Positions 41,705-54,605 of a DNA stretch of 64,000 bases are shown piece after piece; the first letter of the stretch is position 1; the number at the start of each line of letters is the position of its first letter. Under the pieces are notes generated by a model. The model was not told where the DNA came from and did no database searches. It saw only the letters and a program-made list of their open reading frames with translations. Source of the DNA: Adenophora triphylla var. japonica (lineage: Eukaryota > Streptophyta > Magnoliopsida > Asterales > Campanulaceae); assembly GCA_022495995.1 (NCBI GenBank), contig JAFEMH010002608.1, forward strand, positions 1-64,000, in the 5' to 3' direction. The position numbers and the translations under genes are program-made.

Positions 41705-44528
41705 ATGGAACACGGGGAAGGCGCTTTTCAAGGCCAAGGACGTGGCCCGGTAGCGGAGAGGCGATTGGAGCTCGTCCGGATGAGGAGGCATTACAATCTT
41801 TCGCAATCGGTTGAGGAGGAGTATTACCCCGATGCTTGGCAACATTGGGCTTCGGATCCGCATCTCCGAACGGTATACTTTGAAACCCTTTGATCCCTTT
41901 GTTGATTTCTTGCTTGAAATTTGAATTTTGGGTGATTTTTGAATTAATTTTTTTTTTGAAAATTCGAACGATTGATGTTCTTGGCTTTGAATCTTGATTT
42001 TGATGCTTTGCATGTTGTAATGAGTATATGAGTAACCTAAAATGTGCACTTTGCTTGGGAAAAAGAATTGGCATTTTTGCCACATTTTTTTTTCAATTCG
42101 AAAATTACATGTGAAAATTCGAAGAATTGTGATTTTTTTTTTGAAATTAAATATTGCATTTTGATGATGATGATTTTTTTTTGAAATTGAATTTTGATAT
42201 TTGATGAATGATGATGCAATGCATGCATTTTGTTTGGAAAGAATGGGCATTTTGCCAATATGGGATGTATATATATTTTTTTGAAAAGTGGGACGGATTT
42301 TTCCTCCCGTTGCATGTAAGATGGATGATATGCATGTATGCATTTTTTGTTGAAAATGGGACGGAGTTTTTACTTCCGTAGGAATGCATCCTTTTTTTTT
42401 TTGATGAATGCATTGGGACTTGCTGAAAATTGTTTTCTTTCATGCGAGAAAAATGGGGCTATGCTCATTGTATGCTGTTATGCTGTCGGATTTTTTTTTT
42501 TTTTTAATGTAAATGCAAATGCAATCTTTTTGACATTTTCTCTTTTTTTTTTTTTTTTTTACGGGGCGGACACCGTTTTGTGACGGGCTTGGTGAACAAG
42601 ATGAAGACTCGAGGGTCGGTGGAGTACGTGATTGACTTGTGGGATCGGCTTCCGGATGCGGGCCGAGGAGCTTTGCCGAGTCCGAGACAGTTGTTGTCGA
42701 GACGGGGCTCGGGAGTTCGTCGAGTGCTTGAGGGGACCGGGTCAAGTTCCCTAAGAGCAAGGGCTTGATGTTTGCTGCGCGCGGCCTTTGGTGGGACGCG
42801 ACCCACACCTTCCACTTCTTCGGGGCGAGGCTACGATTACGCCCTCCGACTATGCTGCGATTACGGGCTGTCCTTTAATGGACGCGGCATTGAGTGGCGG
42901 GATGGCTACGGCGATGCCGATCTGCGAGCTCTTAAGGATTTTCCCCTATTCCCAAAAAGGGGATGGGGATGGAGTATGCCGTGGTCTACGGCAAGATTGT
43001 GGAGACCATTGCGAGCTATGAGGCCGGGAGGAGAGGATAGGCGCCGTCAGTTGCCGGGGCCTTCTTGTGGTTTGCCTTTTCGAGCACCCTCTTTGGGCAT
43101 CTTTGAGGGACGGCGATCTTTGCCTTCTTGAGGTCCTTGGAGGACATGGAGACGGCCGGAGATGTCTCTGGGGAGAGGCCGGGCTGGCGAGCTTTATTTT
43201 GCTCTTGATAGGTACAGTAGGAAGGCTGTGAGCTCCTTGTACTGCTTCGAGTTTGCCCTGGAGGTATAAGCTCTCTTTTTGCTTTCCCTCTCTTTTTTGA
43301 GCACGCACTTTTCTTTTGCACTGGATTGATTGGATTTTGACCTTTCGCAGGTATGGGCATTGGAGTTTTTCCACGTCACGGTGTGGCGGCGGCCGGCGGA
43401 GTACGTCGGGCGTATCCGGTCATGCGATCTTGGTCCAAGCATGCCGGGAGAAGATAAGCTCCGAGGGCGTACGACTCTCGTGTGCGCGGATTGCCTTCCT
43501 TTGACGGAGGCCGAGACGGATGAGGGGATGATATTCTTCCCACAGGATCGCTTTGAGGTAGCGCTTGGTGAAGGCGGCGAGATCCGGACGGTGCGGCGGA
43601 GGATTTTGAGGGTCGACTGCGATGCCTATTATCTGGGAGAGAGGGTGACGCGCCGGCATGGCGTGAACTCGCCTTTGAGGACACCGGTGGAGCCTCCTGC
43701 CGATATGATGCACCCGAGCGATCGGTCCGTGACACTGGGATGATTATCGAGCGAGTCGGCACTTCTCGGACTTCGTGGCGATTGAGCCGTATGCGACATT
43801 CGTCTTGAGGAGGCTGAGGATGCCTCGGGTTACGGATAGGGAGGGGCTTGGGATCCCGCGGTACCCTCGGACGGATTTTTCCTATATCCAGGATGGGGTC
43901 CGATTGAGGGTGCAAATCCCTCAGCCCGAGCGACTTCCACGAGCTTTCCGGCCTCGTCCGGGTATGAAGGTATGGCTTCTCTTTCCTTTTTTTTTTTTAG
44001 CATCACTTCCCTTTTTTTTTTTGACGCTTTTGCTTTTGTGCAGTTTTCGGAGGTGGTCGTCGAGAAGCTGACGAAGCAAGTGATCGGAGCCAAGAGGTTC
44101 ATCAGGAGGATGGTCGCTTGCGGGGCTCCTCAGGCTAGAGCGAGGCGACCACGGCCGGCGCCTGTCAGACGGGAGGCTTCCCCTATTCGCTCAGAGACTT
44201 CTTCAGAGACTCCTTTGTCTCCTCTCCTTGATCCTCGCGCGGTGTTGCCTTCGGATCACGTCATTCTCGGGGATCCACACGGGCGAGGACACGTATGGCG
44301 GCATGGCGGGTCGTCTTCGTACGTGCGGGAGTCAGACGCCTTCACCTTCGGGTACGATTTTTCGCGAGATCTTGGCTTGCCCTATCGGAGCGTGTCGGTT
44401 GGTCTGACGAGCCTCTCTCTGGAGACGAGGACGATTCCCGAGCCGAGATTTTCAGGGCTCCTGAGGAGGCGGGCCCGAGTCGCAAGAGGGGCCGGGGGGA
44501 GACATCGGGTGCTGGAGACTCCGATTGA
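41705..44528 (+). pseudogene. Antisense gene 1 of element 4: plant mobile domain protein
   Basis: Exon 1 (41705-41872) encodes MEHGEGAFQG and RRLELVRMRRHYN, with donor gtatac. A long AT-rich intron follows. Exon 2 (about 42560-43264) carries VNKMKTRGSVEYVIDLWDRL, then WWDATHTFHFFG, EATITPSDYAAITG and the RAGELYFALDRYSRK-type end of the PMD. Exon 3 starts after tttcgcag (43350) with VWALEFFHVTVWRRPAEY, and exon 4 after tgtgcag (44041). The tail is basic, then acidic (DEPLSGDEDDSR), stopping at 44528. Frameshifts near 42650-42900 and 43735 break it, but splice sites and domain order are clear. Role unknown; the family is suspected of nuclear functions. Confidence 0.75.
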
Positions 44529-45009
44529 TTTTTTTTTTTTTGAGATTTAGATTTGTACAGATTATGCACATTTTTTTTTGGATGTAATAATTTAGGATTT
44601 TATTTATGTTTGTTTGTTTTTTTTTTATGCACACTCTCTTTTTTTTTTTTTGGAATGTAATAATTTAGGATTTTATTTTATGAATGCAATGCAATATGAA
44701 TGCAGTGTTGCATGAGCCTTGGTTTTTTTTTTTTTTGCAAGGGTGTTTGGTATATGGACTGGTTTGGGGAGGTTTTTTTTTTTTTGCACAGGTTTCGAGC
44801 AACCGGGACGGAATATTCCTCTTTTGGAGTAGCAGCTTGGACTGTTGCAGATTTTTTTTGGAAAGCAATCCCATCCGCGCGGATGGGGACTGCATCTGAC
44901 AGTGTCCTTTAATTTTGGTTCAGACCTGGTCTTGCTTTATTTCAAATTCAAATATCCTCTTCAACCTCCAGTCCAAACAGCCATTTTCGGGGAGAAAGAG
45001 AGAAAAACC
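44529..45009 (+). promoter_or_regulatory. Intergenic region and promoter of antisense gene 2, element 4
   Basis: T-runs and an aatttaggattttattt repeat (44587 and 44662), possibly the polyadenylation area of gene 1. Then an 18-bp perfect palindrome CCCATCCGCGCGGATGGG at 44870-44887 with AT-rich TTTAATTTT about 24 bp downstream. ATG at 45010. The bases around the palindrome (gcaatcc...gggactg) also match the gene 1 promoter. Confidence 0.6.
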
Positions 45010-46510
45010 ATGGAAATGGCCAAAAATTCTCCAAAATTGTCCAAAGAAAGGCAAATGTTGTTCTTTGAAAAGTTCAAGGAGTGGTGTAGGGAGATCATGC
45101 ACGAGAGAAGATCATTCTTTGAAGAAAGGTACAAGGTACGATGCTTGTGGTCTCTCAAAGAATTGGTTCCGGATTATGACCTCTTAAGAGCTTCTTCTTC
45201 GTTTTGGGATACTAGAAGGCATGTCTTTTGCCTTTCCTTCAACGAGATTGTTCCGACTGTCGAAGAATTTCGGGCCTTGCTTGGAGGTCCGGAGGTGGAA
45301 GAGATAGCGGTCCCTTTGCCCGGAGTGGCTTCTTTTCTTGACGAGATTGTGCGTCCTCCTTCATCTTTCCCCGGAGGAAGCGCAAGGTATGATCCGCGGT
45401 CCCGATCATTTCGATATTTCCGGTCTTCCCGACAGATTTAGGAGCCTAGGCTTGGTGGATGATGCCTATTGGGATGCCTTTGCACTTTGTATGTTTGGCA
45501 CCCTGTTCATGGTCTATTCCTTTGGGATTTGCCATCGGTCTCTGCTGGATGTTGTCGTTCAGCATCACACAGGCAGAGATGTCGTTCCTTTGATTCTTGG
45601 GGAGACTTTTCATGCTCTCGACAGTTAGCTACCGGACGGCGGTACATGCACGGGGGCAGCCCGTTTCTCTTGACCCCGTGGGCGATGGAGCGTTTGGGGG
45701 TTCTTCGGGAAACCTACGATATGATCGAGGCCTTGGACTTTTGCCGGGAGAGGTGTTGATGTAGATTTTGATGATCGGGGCTCGTGGGAGCGTTGGATGG
45801 CGGGTCGCCGGGCAGAAGATATCGAGATGGTTGGTGCCTCATTGGCGGGTGGAGACTCGCGAGTGCTTCGGGACGGGTCCCAGGTGGTTATGCTTCCGGG
45901 GCTTTCTCGGTCCGGTTCTACATTTCGGCTCACGGTCTGAGACGGTTTGGCTTGGAGCGAGGTTCCTTTGGAGGGTTTTGATGATATAGCCACCGGGGTG
46001 GTGGCTCCTGTTTCCATGGATGATCCCTCGGTGTTTCCATTTCTTTCCCGAGCATGGAGGTATGATGCCTTTCCCCCTCGGGTCATTCTCGGGCGTCAGA
46101 GACCGGTGTTCTTGACCACTTGGTACCTGGATTGGTATGAGAGGCGTGCAGGAGAGACTCGAGGTGGCTATTTTGAGACGGCGTAGAGGCCATTGTGGGT
46201 GCGGAGGACCGACTGTTTGAGAGGAGGAAGGCGAGGCGAGGGCCAACCCTCGTGACGGGAGCGGAGACGCGTGGCCGACTACGAGGCTTACGTCAAGAGA
46301 CGGGAGAGGAGGGCTCCTATGCTACCGGCTAGGCTACGGGAGATGAGGGATGACGCTAGGGCTACTAAGGCCCTGACGGAGGCTGGTTTGATAGACCCTG
46401 TCCCTATACCGCAGCTTGGTAGGAGGAATACCGACATTTTTCCGGTTCGAGAAGAAAAAGACTCGAAGGGGAAGAAGAAGGGAGAGGCCGATCTGAGTGG
46501 CTTGGAGTGA
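45010..46510 (+). pseudogene. Antisense gene 2 of element 4: DUF7745-like protein
   Basis: Intronless, about 500 codons if frame changes are ignored. It opens MEMAKNSPKLSKERQM, then the FCLSFNEIVPTVEEFRALLG motif (about residue 75), which resembles the start of plant DUF7745/PMD-related transposon proteins. Later parts are DISGLPDRFRSLGLVDD and SPFLLTPWAMERLGV, which fit the same family. The end is highly charged (ADYEAYVKRRERR; EEKDSKGKKKGEAD). Frameshifts lie near 45390 and 45630, with stops near 45760 and 46185. It converges on the integrase gene. Family assignment is from memory of motif order and should be checked. Confidence 0.6.
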
Positions 46511-46930
46511 CTACGAGGTTTCCAAGTATCCCTTCCTTGCCATGACAGACACATTAGTTTGATTATGTATCTTAGTTTTCCTTTAGCGGGTTGCCGAGTT
46601 GTAGGAATGAATCGGGCTTAGACTCATCAAAGAGCTTTTAACTTGTAATGAATTTTTGAATTGCTTTAGAGTTTTTCGAGACGCTTTCATGGTACGATCA
46701 ATCGTATTGATGCCAAAGTATGGCTTTTTATTTGTGCTTTAGACCGAACCGTTTCCGGTGCCTACGTTCCCCTCATTTTGAGGAGCTCGGGTCTTCGTAG
46801 TTCAACCTGGTGAACTCTTTTTTTTTTTTTTTCTTTGTTTTTTTGTTTTTTTTTGGTGCAACCACATTTTTACCTAGGCCGCCCTTTTCGGGTTTCTAAC
46901 CTAGTTGGGTATTACTCTTTTAGCACTCTT

Positions 46931-46979
<49 letters not shown>

Positions 46980-47047
46980 TTTTTTTTGTTCTTTTTTTTT
47001 CTTGTTTTTTTTTTTTTGTTTTTTTTTTTTTTGGTCTTTTTTTTTTT
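46511..47047. other. Convergent intergenic region with hairpin and poly-T
   Basis: Lies between antisense gene 2 (plus) and integrase (minus). A conserved ctacgt...cgtag hairpin at 46761-46800, then a T-rich tract from about 46819 to 47050, including a run of over 40 T. It may serve transcript termination on one or both strands. ORFs of poly-Phe are artefacts. Confidence 0.6.
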
Positions 47048-47800
47048 TTACGCGTAGTATCTGCGCAGCTTGTCACCATTCACTGGGTGTACAAAGGGAT
47101 TCCCGTCGAGGTCTGCAAGTTGCATGGCTCCTCCGGAGAAGATCTTCTGGACGACATATGGCCCGACCCATACAGGCTCCCATTTGCCGAGAGGGTTGAT
47201 ACGGACTGGGGGCTTTTCTTTCAGAACGAGATCACCTTCTCGGATCTCCCGATGCTTTACTTTCTTGTCGAAGGCTCTGGCCATTCTTCCTTGGTAGGCT
47301 CGGATGTGTTCCATGGCCTTCAGTCGGCGTTCGTCTAGTAGGGCCAATTCATCATGGCGACTCTGGAGCCATTCGACCTCGTTGATCTGGCTTTCCAGCA
47401 GTATACGGAGCGAGGGGATTTCCAGCTCGATTGGGAGTACGGCTTCCATTCCGTATGTGAGGGCAAACGGTGTTTCCCCAGTTGCCGTTCTGACCGATGT
47501 TACGCAGCCCCGCAGTGCCAGGTGTAACTTCTCGGGCCAATCTCTGCCTTGGACAGCCATTTTCCGGATGATATTTTCCAGAGTCTTGTTTGCTGCCTCG
47601 ACGGCTCCGTTGGTTTGGGGCCTGTAGGGAGATGACTTGTGACGGGTTATTCGGAATTCCGCCAGCAGTTTTTCACATTCCCCTTCGAAGTGGGATCCAT
47701 TATCTGAGATGATTTCGGCTGGCAACCCGTATCTGCACATGATGTTTTCTTTGATGAAGAGGGCAACTTTCTTTGAATTGAGGATTTTGTAGGACTTTGC
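47048..47800 (-). pseudogene. Integrase C-terminal half, element 4
   Basis: Frame of 230 codons (47740-47048) extended upstream to the deletion junction. It contains IISDNGSHF (second catalytic Asp), YRPQTNGAVEAANKTL (third catalytic Glu) and the C-terminal DNA-binding part ending LADLDGNPFVHPVNGDKL. The HHCC zinc finger and the first catalytic Asp are missing. No chromodomain follows, as expected for Tat. Integrase would insert the DNA copy into the chromosome; this remnant cannot. Confidence 0.88.
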
Positions 47801-48593
47801 AGAGCATCCTTTCCACTTCCTTCGAAGAAATGACCAATCTGCGTCTCTTTAGGCTCTTCCTAGCTTCCCAAATTCACACTTGTCAAAATCTCTTCGGCGG
47901 ACTTGGGCTCGATTTTCCTCTTTCCGGACAACCTGCCTTAAAGATTTTTTTGTTGTTTGATTTTTTTTGTTTTATGTGTCTGATTCTTTATCTAAGGAAT
48001 TATTATTAAAAAATTTTTTTATTAATTAATTCATCATTAGTTCAAGTGGCAATCAAGGGCTACTCAGAAAGGTTCGTCATTTCATTGAAAACGAAAGGGG
48101 ATACGGTGCTTGCTACGGACTCGTAGTCTTCGGCGTAAGGCCATCGGACGACCCTAGAGACTCGATCTTAACAGAGAGAGACTGGGAGGACTTGTCCAAG
48201 ATTGACACAAAGGGACGGGGACCAATCCAAGCTTGGTGATCATTTCCTCCTTGGTCGCGGACGGGCACGAGAGAGTTTCCCAATTCTTTAGCGGCATCGG
48301 CTATTGGTGGCCTCATGACTCGGGAACCTGTGGCTGTTTTTGTTTTCCTTTCTCAATTGCCGCTATCATCTCTTGGACCGAGCCGAGATCAATCAGGTTG
48401 GCACCTGGACTTCTTCTTCGAACAATTGCTGCATAACCGAGACCATCCCAATCATCCGAGGGAAATTCCGTGGCCTTAGCTTTTGGCACTGTCAGTTCGA
48501 ATTCGGGTTTCGGATCTTCACTGGCGTAGGAATAGTGGTTGTGAGCTTCTCGAGAACTGTTCCACCGGGTCGAGCACGCCTACGAAGGTATAC
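47801..48593 (-). pseudogene. Protease-RT linker of element 4 with deletion junction
   Basis: Encodes the linker homologous to the region before RT in element 2, including MRPPIADAAKELGNSLVPV and the EEPKETQIGHFFEGSGKDAL motif. It then jumps near 47800 into integrase codons for SYKILNSKK, out of frame. So about 3 kb of RT, RNase H and integrase N-terminus is gone. Several stops. Confidence 0.75.
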
Positions 48594-49752
48594 TCACTCT
48601 TCATGGCGGTGGTAGCCCCCAGTATCTTGGGTAGGTCCGGGGAACATTCTACGGACCGGGTTAGCCTTGGTTCCTCTGAACTTGTTGAGGTTATCTTGTA
48701 GCTTTAGCCATCCTGCCGTAGGAGTGGGCTCTGTGATGTTTCCTGGTTGTGTGGGACCCTTTACAAAGTAGTCGGCCAAATTAGGACTTGAAGGGGAGAG
48801 ATTTAGGGTTGTCGACCAGGGACCTTTCTGTGGCGGCTTCAAATCTTTTTCCTTTTGCGGTGTCCACCGGGGAGGCCTCATATCCCAGTAGTGGCGAGTA
48901 TTCCGTCCTTTCACCTCGATGAGTTTGAAAGTTCCTTGTTGGCGCTTCCCAGGCCGAGGCCGAGGTAGATAGCTCATTTTTCTCATCATTTTCAAGACCG
49001 GTGGGATTTTATCCCGAGTGACCGTCGGATCTATGTTGCACACTTGGGCCTTGGGAGGCTCGGCCGTGAAGCCCGTTAGCATGTGACCTTCCTCGTCATG
49101 TTTGATTTCGAGAATAGGTATTCCGCCCGTATCTGTGCCCTCTAAAGTGACTAAATCCCCGTAAATGGTCGTCAGATCCCCATTCGAGGCAATTTCACAC
49201 ACCGGGTGGAGGCTTGAGGCGACCCCTTTCACTTGGTGCAGCCAAGGTCTTCCTAGCGGGGCATTGAAAGTAATCGGGATGTCGATAACCTGGAATTCCA
49301 CGGGTATCAATTTCTCGTCCCAGTTAGAGGTCTAAAGTAGCAACTCCGAGGACTGCTCGGGATGTTGAGTCGTAAGCTTTGACTGTGAGAGAAGAAGGCT
49401 TCAAGTCTGTAGTCTTGATATCAAGCAAGCTCATGATCTTTGCTGGAAGAATGTTCATTCCGGACCCATTATCAACCAGGACCCGAGGGAGGCGTCGTTC
49501 ATCCAGCTGGACTGTGATGAAGAGAGGCTCATTATGATCAGCCCCAAATTGAGGGAGGTCGAGATCTGTGAAAGTGATTATGTTCCCGTAGTGGATGTTT
49601 CCAATTAGCTGTACCACATCATCGGGAGTAGCATCAATAGGCACGAGAGTGCGAGCCAGGCTTTCTTCTAGCTTCAGCTTATGGGGATAAGATGAAGTGA
49701 GTAGAGACCAGAGGGAAATGTTGGCTTGTGTTTGCTTCAACTGGGTGAGCAC
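48594..49752 (-). pseudogene. Protease of element 4
   Basis: Two frames meeting near 49320: 49752-49324 carries ISLWSLLTSSYPHKLKLEES and the catalytic loop VLVDNGSGMNILP; 49310-48594 carries LGRPWLHQVKGVASSLHP, GIPILEIKHDEE and the C-terminal KANPVRRMF motif. A small indel joins them. The domain is otherwise well preserved. The loop Asp is present, with Asn-Gly after it. Confidence 0.85.
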
Positions 49753-51273
49753 GGGATCCTCTTTTTCGAGTCCGGAGTTTCATTTGTCTTAACATAGGGG
49801 CGGCGATCTTCTTTTGGTGCTTGATCTGTGGCCTTCTTATCTGCCTTGGGATTTCCTTGGAAAATCTGCCCAGAGCGGGTCAACAGATTAACTTCCTCAT
49901 CAGTCGTCTCTTGACTGGATTTCTTCAATGCTGCTAGGGTCAATGGGGGAGCCCTTTTGGCTATTGGCCATTGGTTCCGACGGAGTCTAGGGACAGTGAG
50001 GGACTGAGGTGTACTGGCTCCTTCCTGGGCGGCCCTTATAACTGCTTCCCAAGTCACAGGCTTTCGGGTTTGGGGTTGTGTTGTTGCCCCCTGGATGGCC
50101 CACAGAGCTAGGGCGTCCTCTGATTCACTCTCATGGCCGGCCTTGCTCATTGTTATCATGCAACAAGAGTCGCTATTGTCGGGACTCGGCGGCTTTTCGA
50201 TTTCATCCCCGGTATAGTGCAGCCATTCTGGTTCCTTTCTGTAATATTCAGAGTTGGAGATGATTATAGCACTTTGTGTTGGAGGCGCATCCGGTATCAT
50301 GCCAGTTTCTAGGACTTCTCTGAAAGCTGACATACATTCGGGAAAGGTGACCTCTTCTTGGGTAACCCTGATAAGGATCGTTACCTTGCTTTCGGGCGGA
50401 TTTGATCTGACCAGGGTTATTTTCTCATTTGGGCGGATGGGAGTTAATTTTCCTCTTTCTAGCAAATCTTCAACTATCCGCTTGGATCGGATGTCTGAGA
50501 ATCCTTTCCCCAAAGCATGGTAGGCAGTGTTGAATTCTATGACTTCCACATACTGTTCATGAAATTTCATGGCTTTCATGTCCTCGGTCTCATATTCGTC
50601 TTCCGAAGTTTCCTCGTCGTCGCTTGCTGACAACCAACCATTGTGCCTAGCTCCCATGGGCTCATTTTCGGCATGATTGTTCCAGATTGCTTCCGGATCG
50701 GGGGCCTCAGTTGACTCTTCACTCTCGTCATCATCATCATCATCGCTGTCGTCGGAATCTTCTTCCCATACTACCGGGATTTCGCCGAGAGGGAACGTCG
50801 ATCAAACCGTTTGGGGAATATGGGTGCGTGCAACCGCAAAATTGTCATATGTTCCCATTCCCGGAAGCGGCAATTGTGACTCGCCTTCTCCTCCCGTAAA
50901 TTGCGGGGGAAGAGTGAGAGGGGTGGCACGTATTTGACACCGGGTAGGATATAGAAGGAATCCTCCTCTTCCGATTCTTCGCCTGTTCTCGGGATCATAT
51001 TCGGGCTTTCCCAAAGCCAATTTGCAAAAGTGTACTAGCTCCGAGATGCTCTTCGGCCTCTTTCTTTGATAAGCCCCAAGTCACAGTGCTCCCGCCGGAA
51101 GCTTTCTTGTTCGATTCTTCTCGATTGTTCTAACCATCTTGTGTAAATGGTCCTCTCATATTTTGAGCGGAACAGCCCAGTTCTTCGGTATCGGCCTCCC
51201 CTTCATCCGAGAAATAGCGGGACTCGTATTCTTGCAAGGAGTCTCGACATGAGACCAAGATGGGTTGATTCGT
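49737..51273 (-). pseudogene. Gag C-terminal acidic region, element 4
   Basis: The open frame 50657-49737 (306 codons) begins MGARHNGWLSASDDEETSED. It contains the segment YVEVIEFNTAYHALGKGF and ends in a linker to protease. Upstream, in other frames, lie LPLPGMGTYDNFAVA and a DDSDDDDDDESEES acidic run. It corresponds to the spacer between zinc knuckle and protease in Tat polyproteins. Confidence 0.65.
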
Positions 51274-52168
51274 TCAACATGTCCTCAAGGCCGAGGGGAA
51301 TCCGAATTCGGGATCCTCGACGAGGTTGGCCACGGGTATTTGGGGACCTTCATCGGCATCTTCACTGGCATGCGAAGATTCTCCGCATTCAATCATATTC
51401 ACCTGATTATGGTTCCGTGGCAGCGGATTTTTGAGTGTGTTAGGCCCTCGGGGCCTTCCAACTTTCCTTGCTCTATTAGCCCTGGATTGCCTTTTTGAGT
51501 AAAGGAAGCGGCTATGGGTCGGATGTCCAGTGAGCTTGATGAAGGCACAATACTTTGTAGTATCCACGGGAGCATTCGGATTTCTGGGTTGGAAATTCTC
51601 CAAAGGCCGCAAGCAAGCCTTCTTTCACCGATCCCTAAAGATGTCATTCGGGGGCATCCCAAAGTTTTCGAGATTTATGACCCGCGTGCAGGCTCCGGCT
51701 TCCTGGGAACAAAAGGAGTCGTGTTGTTACATTCACCTGTCCCGCATAGTTAATCATCTCTTTGCCTTTAGCGGGAAGCAGGGCGGTGTTTGCGGGAGGA
51801 GCCCGTATCTGTAGCGGAGTGCGAGCGGTCCGGTTGCGATTGTAGGCCTTTTCAAACTTAGGCTGCGGAGTTAACCGTGGCAGTAAGTACGAGTATGGGA
51901 AGTGACTGAGGAGGCTCTCGAATGTGGTTTCAAGCATGGCTTGGAAGATGTCCGGTTGTTCCTCTTCGGAAGGAGGGATGGCCATTTCACTGAGTTTCGG
52001 ATTCCACCGCTTGTAGAAGTCCCCAACATTCTCGTGGAATGCACTTGTTGTTTGTAGGTCAACCCTATTTGTTTCCCATTCCAAGTTGGCCTTATATTTC
52101 TCTGTGAAGGCATTGGTAATCTGGTCCCATGTGGCCACACGGCCCGAGGTTTCAAACGGAAGAACCAT
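51274..52168 (-). pseudogene. Gag core (retrotrans_gag) and zinc-knuckle region, element 4
   Basis: The 52168-51644 frame reads WDQITNAFTEKYKANLE, then HENVGDFYKRW and LSEMAIPPSEEEQPDIF, the typical retrotrans_gag pattern (W...F...F, then F...RW). Downstream in another frame, KYCAFIKLTGHPT (about 51560-51520) resembles the C..H....GH...C knuckle region, partly decayed. This is the only gag core recognisable in the window. It would form the particle shell. Confidence 0.75.
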
Positions 52169-53400
52169 TTTAAGGCACTTTGGACTTCAAGGATAGGCCC
52201 GAAATAGTCGAGCTTCTTGATTGGTGCACCATCCTTTGGCTTTCATCGCCAAGGTATATGTGTCCAAATGGGTTTTGGGACATGCGGTCCCATCAAAGAG
52301 ATCCGAGATTAGGCATCACGAATTTGTGGGGGGAGAGGAACAATGGAGTCCGGGTGCACGTACTTAGGCCGGAAGGCGAGACTTCTTGGCGATCGGTTCG
52401 GCGATACTGCGCTTTCATTTCCTTGTGTTGTTCCATGAACCGGGCCGGATGAGGGTCTTGTGGCGGAACCATGGCATTCAAGCTAGTGGTGAGCTAGAGA
52501 GAGGAGCTACCACTGAGGCGGGCGGGTGGAGAGGGAACGGCCGATCCCGGGGACGTAGGTGAAAACTGTCACAGGGGGTGAGTTACCACAGGGAGCATGA
52601 GTAGGAGCACGAGCAAAAGGGTAGAACCTTGCGGCTTCTGTTGATTTTCAAGGCGGCAAAGTAGGTGGGGGCGAGCCGATGTAGCCAGGATAACTTGGAT
52701 TTCAGTGGGGCCCGTAAGTAGGCTTGAGTGCGGGGCTGCTGTCCGGATTGTTGAATTGCATGGCTGCTTGTGGTGAAGGTGTGTAACCGGGGAAGTGCTG
52801 CGGTCCTGGTGATTCGGATGACCTTAGGGATGGAGGCTTGGTAACCCGTAGAAGTGCGAGTGAGGAATGGATTTGTGTGAGGAGCGGTGAACTAATTACG
52901 AGGAGGGGCTACCAGGTTGTGGCGGCATTCCAAAGCTGTGGGTCCATTCTTTGTGAGGTCCGGATTGATCGGTTCCGAGCGAGGGAGGATCCAGTGGGCG
53001 TGGCATTCCGAGATAGCCCAAACCATGAGAAGACATTCCTTGCGATTTTGCCCCATTGATTTGTGCCGTCGGGCTGCATGGATCCGGTGGTGCGTGGTTG
53101 GGGAGGCTGGTTGTCCCGAAAATCGAGAGCATGGAGTTACGGTAGTGGCACCATAGGAGGTGGGTGGCGGCATCTGGTGTAGTCGGGCGTGAGAGTGGGG
53201 TTAGCATCCTGCGTCTTCTTCCACGGTGAAGGTGCCATACGGATTGAGGGCGCGGCCAGGATCGTGACTCTTAATAGCCTCCATAAAAGTTTGTTTAGTG
53301 TGCTTCTGTCGTAACCTCATACGATACGCTAGCGATTCCCTTTGTTGCTCTGTACGAGGGTCCGGGAGGCGGAGTGGCGTTATCCCCATCATTACCGGGC
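52169..53400 (-). pseudogene. Gag N-terminal and Pro-rich region, element 4
   Basis: Strongly decayed. 53392-53201 holds EQQRESLAYRMRLRQKH and YGTFTVEEDA, matching the EEQQDWI...GTFVLIEDE region of element 3. 53200-52480 is Pro/Gly-rich linker without a stable frame. Confidence 0.5.
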
Positions 53401-54605
53401 GATGCGAGACATTCGAAACCGGAGTCGGAACAAAGCAGTGAAGGCGACGATGCGCTTGACTCTTCCCAAGCGATCAAACGGTGACCCGGTGCCGAAACCA
53501 AGCTTTGTGCGGAGGCTGCGGGGGAAAGGACATGAAGGTTCGGATGTGCAGGAATGGAAGGAGGGTAGGTGTTTGGGCTTTAGGCTCATACGACATGCGA
53601 TTATTTGTTCACGTTTACTTAAAACATGTTTTATTAACCTAATTGGTTGGAAAAGATTGCTCTTCTTTTTCGCAAGCTACTACGATTCTGGATCGGTGGG
53701 CCCCGTCACTACGTCTATAAGCCCCTCGTATTCCACTGTATTTCGACCTCCCGGGGTGGACGGCCCGGGCGAGGGTCCTATAGGGCAAGCGGGTCCCACC
53801 AGGCCGAAAGAAAAACGATCCTAAAAGTCTGGCGGGTAATCGAGTCTTAACGAGCATTCGATGTAAAATTACGGACAAAGGCGACGTCGAAAGTCAAGAT
53901 CATGTCAGGGGCTCGACGAAAAGTCGGCATGATTTGGGCGATAAATGTCCACGATTGATCTTGACTTGTCGTCGGTTAAGCCGTAATTAGGCATGGAATA
54001 TTCATTAATCCTTGATGACTCGGTGTCAATCTTTGGGAGTCGGTGTATAATTTGTGCGATCGGAGCCGAAGTCAAGGCGCCGGTCAATATCTTGGTCAAA
54101 GTCTGCGGCGGAAAGCCGGCGAGCTTCGGCGATAAGGGTCCCGAAAGATATTGAGTCGGTATGCCGACAAAGGCTTGAAAGGAAAGGTCTATACACGGAC
54201 GGGGGCATGACACGGACCGGACTAAAAACCAACAGGGTCTCGGACAAAGTGTGTCACGGACAAGTGCGTAGTCGACACGAGGCTCCATTAGGATGTTTGG
54301 GTAGTCACATTGTGCTCATCAGAGGCGTAATAAGACCAAACGGACCGCGACAAGGATTTCCCCGGGTTAAGGACGTAGTGTGCAGTGTACGGTCACGTGC
54401 GCGTAGTGTGCAAGCAGTCTATATTCTTTTTCTGAGTAAAATAGAAATTTTTTTTTTTATGTGTCTTAAAAATATGATGCATGATTTATTTTTTTTTTTG
54501 AGAATTTTCTTCTTCTTTTTTTTTCTTTCTTTTTTGAAAATCTTTTTTTTTTGAATTTTTTTTTTTGAAATTTTTAATGAGCACATAAGCACGTAAGCAC
54601 GAAAA
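53401..54605 (-). other. 5' leader of element 4
   Basis: Has the conserved leader block (53625-53825, with tataagcccctcg) and one gtgtgcagtgtac...gcgcgtagtgtgc unit (54379-54412). A T-rich stretch with short TTTGAAAA inverted pieces follows. The canonical primer-binding site is truncated: only gagtcgcca remains and runs straight into the LTR interior. Confidence 0.65.

Noticed and set aside
46835..47338. 167-codon plus-strand frame with a long Phe run
   Set aside because: It is translated poly-T plus the antisense shadow of integrase.
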